Assembly: GCA_016219875.1 (NCBI GenBank)
Contig: JACRJZ010000040.1
Coordinates: 1-57,742, forward strand
Length of the DNA stretch: 57,742 nt
Direction of reading: 5' to 3'
Source of the DNA: Verrucomicrobiota bacterium
GTDB taxonomy: Bacteria > Verrucomicrobiota > Verrucomicrobiia > Limisphaerales > JACRJZ01
The notes below the pieces were generated by a model that did no database searches, was not told where the DNA came from, and saw nothing but the letters and a program-made list of their open reading frames with translations. Both the position numbers and the translations under genes were made by a program. Shown here one piece after another: positions 7,305-15,623 of this stretch (within the stretch, counting starts at the first letter, position 1; every line of letters begins with the position of its first letter).

Positions 7305-9470
7305 GTGAAGGCCCTGTGTCGGTCGCTTGTTTGTAGCGTATGCCTCGGCGTGCTGACGATCTCGGCTTGGGCGGCTGATCCGCCCCCGCCGGCAATCACC
7401 GATTTCCATGCCGATGTCACCGGACGCCGGCTGCAGTTCCCGCCCTACCCGGCCGCCGAGGCTTATTCCATTCTCACCGCCACGAACCTGGCCGGGGTTT
7501 ACGCCGCCGACCCGGCGTTCGCGCTGACGCCGTCCACGAACCACACCACCAACGGCAGCGTCGTGGTGACCAACGTCACCTACGCGTGGCGTGCTACAAA
7601 TGCGCTCGCGCCGGCGGCCTTCCATCGGGTTGAGATCATGCCCATGAGCAGCAACGCGCTGCTGGCGGCGAATGTCCTGAACCGATTGACTTACGGGCCT
7701 ACTCCGGACGAATTGGAGCGCGTGGCCAGCATCGGCCCGGACGCCTACATCGCGGAGCAGTTGGCCCCGTGGTCTTTGACCGAGGATGCGGAGGTGGCCG
7801 ATGCCGGCATCCCCATCATCGACAGCATGCTGCCCGCAGCGGATGAGATCGTGACCAGCAGCGCGCACGCGCAGTTGAAGGATCTGCGCGCGTGGCACGT
7901 GTTGCGGGCGGTCAACGCCCGGCGGCAGTTCTTGGAAATCCTGCTCCAGTTTCTCGAAAACCATTTTGTGACCGAGTATGGCAAGAGCTACGTGTACTTC
8001 GGCCGGTATTACAACAACACCGCCAACAACCTGCTCCGCCGGCAACTCGCAACGCAATTGGAATACCTGGAGAACGCCCGCTGGCGTCAGGCGCTGCTCA
8101 ATCCGCAATGCACCTTCCACGACTTGCTGAAGATCAGCGCCGAAAGCCCCGCGATGATCGTCTATCTCGACACGGTGGACAGCCGGGGCGACGGCACGCG
8201 CCTCGCCAACGAGAACTACGCGCGCGAACTCTGCGAGCTGTTCTGCTTCGGCGTGGACAACGGCTACGATCAGCAGGACATCGTGGAAATCTCGAAGGGT
8301 TGGACGGGCTGGCGGCTGGAGAAGGTGGCGCCGGCGGACGCGTTCAACCCGTTCGCCGCGGCGGTGCCGGGCAACAAGAGCACGAACGTCGGCGTGTGGG
8401 CGTTCAACTACAAGGCGAACTTCCACAACCCGAACGCCAAGACGCTGTTCGCCGGCAAGACCGTGCCCGCGCGGTTTGGGCCGCCTTGGGCCGGAGCGTC
8501 CTACCAACTGGTCCTGACGAATGGCAGCGGCACCAACAGCATCCGGGACGGCCATCAAATCATCGCGCACATGGCCGATCAGCCGTTCACGCAGGAGTAT
8601 CTTTGCATGAAACTCTGCCGGCTGCTCGTCCACGACCGCTTCCCAAATCCCAGCACGCGCACGAACCTGCCGGAGTACGCGTTCTACGATTACACGCGGC
8701 CGGACTTGAGTCCCGAGGCGCAGCTCGTCCACGCCTGCATGATGGCTTGGGAAACCAACAGCCCCAAAGGACAGGTTTGGAAAGTCCTCGAGACCATCGT
8801 GAAGTCCGATCTCTTCCGTTCGCACGGCGGCTCGATGCAGAAGGTCAAGACGCCGCTGGAATATGCCATCAGCGCGATTCGCGCCCTCCGCTCGAGCGTG
8901 GATGGCAGCAACCGCGACGGCAGCTTCACCGCCGACACGGACGGTTATTCGATCAGCGGGAGCAGTGCCAACACGGACAACTCGACCACGTCGCCGGTGA
9001 TTCGCATGGGCACGATGATGCTGTTTGATCGGGAAGCGCCGGATGGCTACCCCGAGGACGGCCCGGCGTGGATCAGCGCGGGCACGCTGGCCGAGCGCAT
9101 CCGCTTCATCCAGTCCTACTGCATTGCCCAGGGTCAATCCGGCCACACCGGCGGCGCCACGGTCAACGACGCCGTCAACTGCGTCTGCAACCCCGTGGCC
9201 CTGTTGCAACACAAACTGCCGGGCGCAAGCTGGACGAATGCGCCGGCGGTGGCGGCTTACTTCACGGACCTTCTCTATCCCGCGGAAGGCAGCGGCAATC
9301 TGGAGCTATACCGGAAATCTGCGGAGGACTTCCTCAACACCAGTGACGCGGGCGCGGCGGCGCCGTTTGCGTCGCTCAGTCCGAGCAGCACACCGGGCAA
9401 CGTCTATGACACGCGCGTGCGCGGCATGGTCAGCCTGCTGATGACGCTGCCGCGGTTTCATGAACAGTGA
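7305..9470 (+). CDS. Secreted DUF1800 family protein
   Basis: This protein of about 721 residues has an N-terminal signal peptide ending near ISAWAADPPPP. Residues about 30-110 form an FN3/Ig-like module (AYSILTATNLAG ... FHRVEIMP) that resembles the C-terminal modules of other secreted proteins here. The rest matches DUF1800, beginning at ANVLNRLTYGPTPDELERV and ending LPRFHEQ. The biochemical role of DUF1800 is not established. The gene usually pairs with a DUF1501 gene, as here, where the stop overlaps an in-frame GTG for the next gene. GTG 7305 is chosen because it gives a normal signal peptide; TTG 7284 is the alternative. No good ribosome-binding site decides between them. Confidence 0.85.
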   Translation: MKALCRSLVCSVCLGVLTISAWAADPPPPAITDFHADVTGRRLQFPPYPAAEAYSILTATNLAGVYAADPAFALTPSTNHTTNGSVVVTNVTYAWRATNALAPAAFHRVEIMPMSSNALLAANVLNRLTYGPTPDELERVASIGPDAYIAEQLAPWSLTEDAEVADAGIPIIDSMLPAADEIVTSSAHAQLKDLRAWHVLRAVNARRQFLEILLQFLENHFVTEYGKSYVYFGRYYNNTANNLLRRQLATQLEYLENARWRQALLNPQCTFHDLLKISAESPAMIVYLDTVDSRGDGTRLANENYARELCELFCFGVDNGYDQQDIVEISKGWTGWRLEKVAPADAFNPFAAAVPGNKSTNVGVWAFNYKANFHNPNAKTLFAGKTVPARFGPPWAGASYQLVLTNGSGTNSIRDGHQIIAHMADQPFTQEYLCMKLCRLLVHDRFPNPSTRTNLPEYAFYDYTRPDLSPEAQLVHACMMAWETNSPKGQVWKVLETIVKSDLFRSHGGSMQKVKTPLEYAISAIRALRSSVDGSNRDGSFTADTDGYSISGSSANTDNSTTSPVIRMGTMMLFDREAPDGYPEDGPAWISAGTLAERIRFIQSYCIAQGQSGHTGGATVNDAVNCVCNPVALLQHKLPGASWTNAPAVAAYFTDLLYPAEGSGNLELYRKSAEDFLNTSDAGAAAPFASLSPSSTPGNVYDTRVRGMVSLLMTLPRFHEQ

Positions 9471-9496
9471 GCGGGGAAAATCTGAAATCTTTCACT

Positions 9497-11182
9497 ATGC
9501 ACCACCTGAATCTCATCACCCGCCGCGGGTTCTTGGACCGCAGCATGAAACTCGGCCTCGGCGTCGCACTGTCCACGCTGGTGGACGTGCCCCTCGTCCT
9601 CAAACGCGCGTTGGCCGAAGGAAACATCGGCGTGCCCGGCCCCAACGGCGCGACGAAAAAACTCCTCTTCATTTTTCTGCGCGGAGCCAACGACGGCCTC
9701 AACGCCCTCATCCCGGTCCGCGACGACGCTTACAACTCCACCAACCGCCCGGACCTCTACATCCCGGAAGACGGCGCCGCGGGCATTTATGACGCGACCA
9801 CGGGCGTGGCGGATTTCCCGGCCAGTTCCAGCAACTCCGCTGCGACGGACTTCAACACGTTCTGGTACGGAAATTCCATCGCGCTGCGCAACGGCTTCGC
9901 CGCGCTGCACCCGTCCTTGAAATTCCTGGCGCCCGTCCATAACGCCGGCGACCTCGTGCTCGCGCATCGCGTCGGCTACCCGAAACAGTCGCGCTCGCAC
10001 TTCGATTCCCAGCGTTACTGGGAGAACGGCACGCCGAACAACAACGTGCTGCAAGAGGGCATTTTCTATCGGGCGCTGGTGGAATCCGGCTTGGCGCGCA
10101 CGGCGCCGCTGACCGGTGTTTCGATTCAGTCCGCCCTTCCGCTGCTCTTGCGCGGTTCGGCGGCGGCGATGACGAACCTGAACGACCCGACGCGCTACGA
10201 GTTGCTGGGCGTGCCCAACACCGCCGCGGGCAAGTTCAAGGCGCTCGGCGGCATTCAGACGGCCACGCCTTATCCGTTCCCCGCGAAGTTGAGCCGCGAA
10301 CTCTTGAACCTGCAGTACGAAAACCTCAGCCAGACGCTGCAAATCTTCGACGGCATCACCGGGTTCGACGAGACGGGAAACCTCTTCGAGGACGACACGC
10401 CGACCGATGGCGATGTCGGCCCCTACTACCTGTTCCCCACCGCCGCGGCGAAGAACGGCGGAGGCCGTTATCACACGGCGTTGAACGGCCAGGGGCAGCC
10501 GGCGCCCGATCCGAACAAGTTTGTGGTGGACGACACCAATCCCGCCTACGCGTTTTTCCGCAACCTGAAGGCGGCCGCGCTCGTGCTCAACAACACCGAC
10601 GCCATCATCGCCGGCACGGAAGTCACCGGCTGGGACACGCACAACAACCAGGGCGGCGTCACCGGCACGCACGCCAGCCTCCTGCGGCGCGTCGGGTGGG
10701 CGATGTATGCCTTGCGGAAATATTTCTCCGTTTATGGCCGCGGCAATAACGCGCCGTCCGCCGATCGGAAGGTCAACTGGGACGACGTGGTGGTGGTGAC
10801 GCTGTCGGAGTTTGGACGCACGACGATCCAGAACGCCAACAACGGCACCGATCACGCGGAAGCGGGCACGATGTTCGTCGCCGGCGGGGCGGTCCGCGGC
10901 GGAGTGTATGGCTGTCATCCGAACGACCAGTACAACGGACACGCCCTGCCGTGGATCACAGGCCAGATCGGCTCGATGTTCGGCGTCAATGACCGCTACC
11001 TGAAACGGGTCATTGACTACCGCTCGGTGCTGGGCGAACTGATCCGCGATCACTTGGGAGCAACGCCGAGCCAGTTGGGGCGCATCATTCCCGGCTACGC
11101 GGACGCGGGCGAACACCTGCTGGGAGGCGGCACGTCCAGCCTGGACGGCACGCCCATCGCGGGGGAACTGGGCATCGTGTGA
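9497..11182 (+). CDS. DUF1501 family secreted protein with Tat signal
   Basis: This 561-residue protein has a twin-arginine signal (ITRRGFLDRSMKLGLG). DUF1501 hallmarks include LLFIFLRGANDGLNALIPV, the GTEVTGWDTHNNQGG segment and VTLSEFGRTTIQN, as in sulfatase-like members of this family. Tat export suggests folding or metal loading in the cytoplasm before secretion. It is paired with the upstream DUF1800 gene, and the two are commonly adjacent in Verrucomicrobiota and Planctomycetota (established pattern); their joint function is unknown. A GTG at 9467 overlaps the DUF1800 stop (GTGA) and would lengthen the leader by ten residues. ATG 9497 gives the more typical Tat leader. Confidence 0.9.
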   Translation: MHHLNLITRRGFLDRSMKLGLGVALSTLVDVPLVLKRALAEGNIGVPGPNGATKKLLFIFLRGANDGLNALIPVRDDAYNSTNRPDLYIPEDGAAGIYDATTGVADFPASSSNSAATDFNTFWYGNSIALRNGFAALHPSLKFLAPVHNAGDLVLAHRVGYPKQSRSHFDSQRYWENGTPNNNVLQEGIFYRALVESGLARTAPLTGVSIQSALPLLLRGSAAAMTNLNDPTRYELLGVPNTAAGKFKALGGIQTATPYPFPAKLSRELLNLQYENLSQTLQIFDGITGFDETGNLFEDDTPTDGDVGPYYLFPTAAAKNGGGRYHTALNGQGQPAPDPNKFVVDDTNPAYAFFRNLKAAALVLNNTDAIIAGTEVTGWDTHNNQGGVTGTHASLLRRVGWAMYALRKYFSVYGRGNNAPSADRKVNWDDVVVVTLSEFGRTTIQNANNGTDHAEAGTMFVAGGAVRGGVYGCHPNDQYNGHALPWITGQIGSMFGVNDRYLKRVIDYRSVLGELIRDHLGATPSQLGRIIPGYADAGEHLLGGGTSSLDGTPIAGELGIV

Positions 11183-11219
11183 GTGGGCCTTTGTGAACGG
11201 GTGTCCTTCCATGAACCTT

Positions 11220-11289
11220 GTAGCCGACGTAAGGAGGCTCACTCTGTTTCCCCCGAAAGTCAGAGCCTCCTCACGTCGGCTGCTACGGG
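11220..11289. repeat. R1 inverted repeat, copy c
   Basis: A shortened left arm (GTAGCCGACGTAAGGAGGCTC, missing three bases) and a full right arm (ending GTCGGCTGCTAC) flank a non-repetitive spacer. The right arm ends only a few bases before the start codon of the next gene, so it forms most of that gene's 5' leader. Confidence 0.85.
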
Positions 11290-11291
11290 TC

Positions 11292-12092
11292 ATGGTTTCG
11301 ATGCGGGGCTTGATTTCAGCCGGCCTGTTGCTGCTGCAAACGGTTGGCGGCCGAGCCGATCCTGTCCTCTTGTATCCAGTGGCCGACACCACGCTGAGCG
11401 AGAACTGGGCGGCAAACAATCTCGGCGGCCTGCCCTTCATCAACGCCGGTACCACGCAGAACTTCACCACCAACCGCGCGCTGCTCAGGTTCGACCTGGC
11501 GGGCGCGATCCCGGCTGGCTCGGTCATCACGTCGGTGGCCCTGACCCTGGAAGTCACGCGCGAACCGGGCGACGGCTACAACCTCTCCGACTTCGGTCTG
11601 CATCGTGTACTGCGGGATTGGGGCGAGGGCGACAATGTCACGCCGTCCGGTTCCACCAGTCCCGGGTCGGGCGCGCCCGCGGACCCCGGCGAAGCGAATT
11701 GGTTCCACCGGTTCGCTTCCACCGCCAACTCGTGGGGCATTCCCGGCGGCGAGGCTGACGTGGACTACGCCAGCCTGCCGAGTGCGGCCATCACCATTTA
11801 CGGCGTCGGCGATTCGCCCTACGTGTTTGGTTCCACGCCCGCGCTGGTGGCTGACGCGCAACTCTGGCTGGACCAGCCGCAACGCAACTTCGGCTGGATG
11901 CTCATCAGTCAGTCGGAGACGCTCGATTTCACCGCCCGGCGGTTTGGCTCGCGCGAAGATCCCTTGAACACGCCCTATCTTTCCGTGGACTTCATCAGCG
12001 TGCCCGAGCCGCCGGCTGCTGCACTGCTCCTGCTGGGGTTCATTGGGGCGATCTGTGGGCGACGGCTTCGTTTCGGTTCACTTGTCTTTTGA
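11292..12092 (+). CDS. PEP-CTERM protein with DNRLRE-like domain
   Basis: This 266-residue protein has a signal peptide (MRGLISAGLLLLQTVGGRA). A beta-sandwich domain follows, resembling the DNRLRE/carbohydrate-binding type: VLLYPVADTTLSENWAANN, then the TNRALLRFDLAGAIPAG strand pattern. The end is a PEP-CTERM sorting signal: VPEPPAAALLLLGF, a hydrophobic helix, and a basic CGRRLRF tail. PEP-CTERM proteins are processed by exosortase at the membrane and are often linked to exopolysaccharide; no exosortase gene is seen in this window. ATG 11292 or ATG 11301 are both possible. A longer frame back to 11193 only translates repeat R1c. Confidence 0.85.
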   Translation: MVSMRGLISAGLLLLQTVGGRADPVLLYPVADTTLSENWAANNLGGLPFINAGTTQNFTTNRALLRFDLAGAIPAGSVITSVALTLEVTREPGDGYNLSDFGLHRVLRDWGEGDNVTPSGSTSPGSGAPADPGEANWFHRFASTANSWGIPGGEADVDYASLPSAAITIYGVGDSPYVFGSTPALVADAQLWLDQPQRNFGWMLISQSETLDFTARRFGSREDPLNTPYLSVDFISVPEPPAAALLLLGFIGAICGRRLRFGSLVF

Positions 12093-12149
12093 CTCCGCCA
12101 GCGGCGGCAGGGCAAGCTCTCGCCCGTGCCCACGGGACAAGGCAGTTTC

Positions 12150-14855
12150 ATGCTGAAGCCAGCCGATGTGGACTCTCCATCGGCTGGCGAACGGCTTTCG
12201 CCACAGCCAGGGCTGCCGCCGGCTTGGGCCGCGTGGCGAGAAGGTCGCTATGCCGAGCGGCCCGCCGTCTTCGCCGCGCTGTGGACGGCGTTCAACGAGT
12301 GGCGCCACCGCGTCACCATCGCGCCTCCGGCAACGCCAGCGGTGTTCTGCCTTTACGGGCGAAGCGGCGACGGCAAATCGGTCCTGCTGCTCCAGTTGGC
12401 GGCGGCGGCGTTGCGGGAAGGCGCCCTGCCGGCGTTGCAACTGTACGAGCGCAAGCCGGACGCGCGCGAGTTCACCACCCCACCCGCGACCGACACGCCC
12501 TGGCATTTCGTGGACCGATTGCCGGACGCGGTGCATGGAGAGGACGGCCACGGCTGGCTCAAAGCCCTCCGGCAGCAGCAGCCGTGCTTCGTCGTCACCA
12601 CGGCCTCGCCCGCCGCGCTGGACTGGCTCACGAAAAAGTATCCGCACCATTTTGCCGTCACCACGTGGAACTTGCCCTGGCCGCAACGGGAGGAGGTGGT
12701 GGCACTGGCGGAAGCCTTGTGGGGCGCTGGCTCGCAGAAGGAACGGGAAGCCCTCAACCCTCAACCCTCAACCCTCAACCTCGGCAGCGTCTGGCGCGAA
12801 GGGCTGTCGCTGGTTGAATTCCTGTTTGCCGCACGACACGGCGTGCCGCTGGAGCAGTGGGCCGAACTGCTGCCGCGCTTGGTGGAGCCGCTGCGCCTCG
12901 AGAGCCTCCGCGAAGTCTGGGCCGCCAACGTGCTGGGTCTGCCTGCACCCGCGTCGTTGTTGCCGCCGGCCAGCCACGCCGAAGCGTTGCGGCTGGCCGC
13001 GGAAGGTTTGCTGCCCGTCCAACTCTCCACCGACGGTCTGCGTTTGGCCCCGCCGCGCCTGGCCCGGCCGGTGTTGGAGAAACTGTTGCCCGATCCAGCC
13101 GAGCGGTTCTTCACGTTGACGGAGGGGTTCACCCAGTTCGTCGAACTCTGGTTGAAGGAGAACAACCCGGCCGCGGCGGCACGGTTTCTGTGGCAGATGG
13201 TCCACAGCGAGCCACTCGAAGATCTGTTCCACCGCTCCCGCCGCCGGGACGTTTTCCGCGCGATCTACGAACACCATCGCGCCCAGCACGGCGAGCGGCC
13301 GGCCGCAGCGTTGCTGGCCGTGTGGATGGACATTGGCCAAGTCTTCCGGCTGAAACCCGATTCGTTGGAGGACGCCGCCGCGCTGCTCGAAGCCGGGCCG
13401 GCCTCAAACTTCACGCCCGAACTGGCCACGGAGGCCTGGTTGCACGCGGATCGGCGCAAGAATCCGCTGGCCGAACGGTTGCAGCGCGCGGCGGTGAACT
13501 GCCTCCGGCAATGCAAGCAGGACATCAGCGGCTGCCTGGTGCGCCTCTACGGCGAAACCAAGCATTCCGCCGCGGCCCTGCCCGTGTTGCGCGATTGGCT
13601 GGAGCAGCACACCGGCCATCCGCGCGCCGCCGCCGTGCTGGAGGCCCTGCTGCAAAAACCCTTTGGCCAGTCGCAACTGTACGCGTGGGCCATGGATCTG
13701 GTGGACTGGACTTGGACGGGCCGGACCGCCGGGCCGTTGCTGGCCGTCTTGCTCGATCATCACCGGGAGAGCCACGCGCTGCGGCAGCACGCGCTGACGT
13801 GGCTCCAACGGTATCCCGCCACGCCCCAAGCCGGGCCGTTGCTGCTGCAGCTCCTGCGCGCCGGCCTGGGCGAGCCGGAAGTCGTGCGCGTGGCCTTGCT
13901 CTGGGGCGCGCAGTTCTACGCGCATCCCGCGGCGACCGAACTGTGGCCGCTGCTGTTGAAACATCACAGCGCGATGCCCGAAGTGCGGCAGGTGGCGTTG
14001 GAATGGGTCCGCCATTGCCCGGAGCATCCACAGGCGGCGGAAATGCTGCTGGTGGTCGCGCGCGAGCAGCGTCCGCCCGCCGAGTTGGCCCCCGTGGTGG
14101 AAGCCTGGCTGGTGGCGCATCCGTGGCACGAGCGCGCGCCGGACTTGCTCGAGGCGCTCGCGCCCGCCGCGCATGAAGCCGTCCGCCCGGTGCTGGCCCG
14201 CTGGCTGGACACGCAGCCGCGCCACGCGTCCGCCGCCCAGATGCTGGCGGCGTGCCTGAGAAGTCATCTGACGCCGGACTGGCTGGCGCGGGTCAAGGAG
14301 TTCGTGCTGCACAGCGGCCATCCCGACGCCGCGCGCGTGCTGCAACGGCTGCTGGCGATCATGCCGAATGACGAAGTGTTGCGGCTGGCGGTGGAGTTTC
14401 TGCCGCGCGTGCCGCCCGCCGCCCAGGGGAAACTGGCCCGGCATTTGGGCCACGTCGCCGCGCGCCAGCCGGAGCGCATCGGCGTCCTCCGCCAATGGCC
14501 GTTGGCGCAGCCGCCGCTGGCGGCACCGTTCTTCGCCGCGTTGGCCGAAACGGCGCTCGACATGATGGCCAAGGCCGTCGGCGAGTGGGCGCCCCGCGTC
14601 CTGCCGCGTTTGAGCGACGCGGACCTGGCGGCCTTGTTCGAGCAATTGCTGGCCCAGACCGCGCCGCTGCCGGACCCTTTAAGCCGGGCCTTGGGCACCT
14701 GGCTGGACCGGAACCGCGGGAAGCCGGAATATCGCCGGATGATCGAGCAGCTTCGCGCGCAACCGGCGCAAGGCCACTTCATGCGCTCGGCCGGCTTCCT
14801 CTCGCTGCGCGCGCAGGCGGACTTGTTTGGAGCGGAGTTGAGAGTGGAGGGTTGA
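12150..14855 (+). CDS. P-loop ATPase with long helical-repeat C-terminal region (STAND-like)
   Basis: This 901-residue soluble protein has no signal peptide. A Walker A motif, GRSGDGKS, lies at residues 70-77, followed by a hydrophobic strand (PCFVVTTAS) at about 150. From about residue 230 to the end it consists of amphipathic helix pairs with recurring patterns such as AVLEALLQ, ALTWLQRYPATPQAGPLLLQLL and ALEWVRHCPEHPQAAEMLLVV, a HEAT/TPR-like solenoid. This layout recalls STAND-type signalling ATPases, but I see no effector domain. ATG 12150 is preferred because AAGG lies seven bases upstream. Four exact CCCTCAA heptamers (12751-12778) interrupt the coding sequence near residue 201. The last codons (RVEG-stop) also resemble the same heptamer in reverse. 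Confidence 0.75.
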   Translation: MLKPADVDSPSAGERLSPQPGLPPAWAAWREGRYAERPAVFAALWTAFNEWRHRVTIAPPATPAVFCLYGRSGDGKSVLLLQLAAAALREGALPALQLYERKPDAREFTTPPATDTPWHFVDRLPDAVHGEDGHGWLKALRQQQPCFVVTTASPAALDWLTKKYPHHFAVTTWNLPWPQREEVVALAEALWGAGSQKEREALNPQPSTLNLGSVWREGLSLVEFLFAARHGVPLEQWAELLPRLVEPLRLESLREVWAANVLGLPAPASLLPPASHAEALRLAAEGLLPVQLSTDGLRLAPPRLARPVLEKLLPDPAERFFTLTEGFTQFVELWLKENNPAAAARFLWQMVHSEPLEDLFHRSRRRDVFRAIYEHHRAQHGERPAAALLAVWMDIGQVFRLKPDSLEDAAALLEAGPASNFTPELATEAWLHADRRKNPLAERLQRAAVNCLRQCKQDISGCLVRLYGETKHSAAALPVLRDWLEQHTGHPRAAAVLEALLQKPFGQSQLYAWAMDLVDWTWTGRTAGPLLAVLLDHHRESHALRQHALTWLQRYPATPQAGPLLLQLLRAGLGEPEVVRVALLWGAQFYAHPAATELWPLLLKHHSAMPEVRQVALEWVRHCPEHPQAAEMLLVVAREQRPPAELAPVVEAWLVAHPWHERAPDLLEALAPAAHEAVRPVLARWLDTQPRHASAAQMLAACLRSHLTPDWLARVKEFVLHSGHPDAARVLQRLLAIMPNDEVLRLAVEFLPRVPPAAQGKLARHLGHVAARQPERIGVLRQWPLAQPPLAAPFFAALAETALDMMAKAVGEWAPRVLPRLSDADLAALFEQLLAQTAPLPDPLSRALGTWLDRNRGKPEYRRMIEQLRAQPAQGHFMRSAGFLSLRAQADLFGAELRVEG
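12751..12778. repeat. Heptanucleotide tandem repeat (CCCTCAA)x4 inside a gene
   Basis: Four perfect CCCTCAA units lie in tandem within the ATPase gene. Because 7 is not a multiple of 3, gain or loss of one or two units would shift the reading frame; the present number keeps it open. Confidence 0.95.
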
Positions 14856-14904
14856 GAGCCAAGGCGCACCGACAAGCCAACCTTCCAGAGCCTCTTTCAG
14901 AACT

Positions 14905-14969
14905 GTAGCAGCCGACGTGAGGAGGCTCTGTTTCCATTGAAGTTAAAGCCTCCTCACGTCGGCTGCTAC
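14905..14969. repeat. R1 inverted repeat, copy d
   Basis: The arms at 14905-14928 and 14946-14969 enclose a 17-base spacer. The flanks CTTTCAGAACT on the left and GGGGTTCTGCAATTGCC on the right are shared with copies a and b, which defines the outer limits of the element. The gap from 14856 to 15061 holds nothing else that I recognise. Confidence 0.9.
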
Positions 14970-15061
14970 GGGGTTCTGCAATTGCCTCTCCACTCTCGAC
15001 TTTCACCTGGGCGCGAGTCTGTCCGGAGAGCGAGTAAATTCTGAAAGACCTCCAGGAAAGA

Positions 15062-15139
15062 TGGTCGGGGCGGTGAGATTTGAACTCACGACCTCTTGTA
15101 CCCGAAACAAGCGCGCTAGCCAGGCTACGCTACGCCCCG
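15062..15139 (-). tRNA. tRNA-Pro, anticodon CGG, CCA encoded
   Basis: Read on the minus strand, a complete cloverleaf is visible. The acceptor stem CGGGGCG pairs with CGCCCCG. There is a D arm (TAGCCTGGCTA region). The anticodon stem CTTGT/ACAAG encloses the loop TTCGGGT, with anticodon CGG. The T arm is GTGAG-TTCAAAT-CTCAC. Discriminator A is at 15065, and the terminal CCA is encoded at 15062-15064. The CGG anticodon reads the CCG codon, which is frequent in this GC-rich DNA. No clear promoter or terminator could be assigned. Confidence 0.95.
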
Positions 15140-15623
15140 AACCAAAAGCGGGCAGAAGGTGCCGCCTGGGCTGAGGAATTGCAACGAAGATTTTTTGCCC
15201 GAGTCGCATGAGAAGAAACGCGGTCCCGATCCGCATAGATCCCGGCCTGGAGGTTCATGCCCCGTTTGGGCTGTCGGCCCGGCAAAAGCTCTGCCCTACC
15301 GGGATTGAATTCTCCTTCGTGTTTACGTCCCTTTGAGCCAGCCATGGCTGAGATGGCGCGTTTTGAATCTCCTTTCGGCTTGAAAGCAAGAAACAGTTCT
15401 GGTTCGATCCGGCCCAGTTCCGTTCACCACATGACCACCGATCGGATTCTGTCCGAAACGGCTTTGATCAGCTTGGCGCTGCCGGCACCGACCGCCGTGG
15501 CACGCCAATGGCTCGCGATGATGCTCTCCTCAGATTTCTTCGCTCGCCGACAAGAGGAACGCAGTTTCCTTAATTCCATCTACCCCAACACTGGACTTCA
15601 ACCACCGACGCAAGTCCCAACCC
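15140..15623. other. Intergenic region, no supported gene
   Basis: The only structure I see is a partial hairpin at about 15280-15303 (CCCGGCAAAAGCTCTGCCCTACCGGG-like). It resembles the other GC-rich intergenic hairpins but has no second copy here. The leader of the following giant gene lacks an obvious ribosome-binding site close to its ATG. Confidence 0.4.

Noticed and set aside
7236..9212. 658-codon antisense frame opposite the DUF1800 gene
   Set aside because: Shadow of the plus-strand gene; low-complexity Arg/Val/Ala translation without any family feature.
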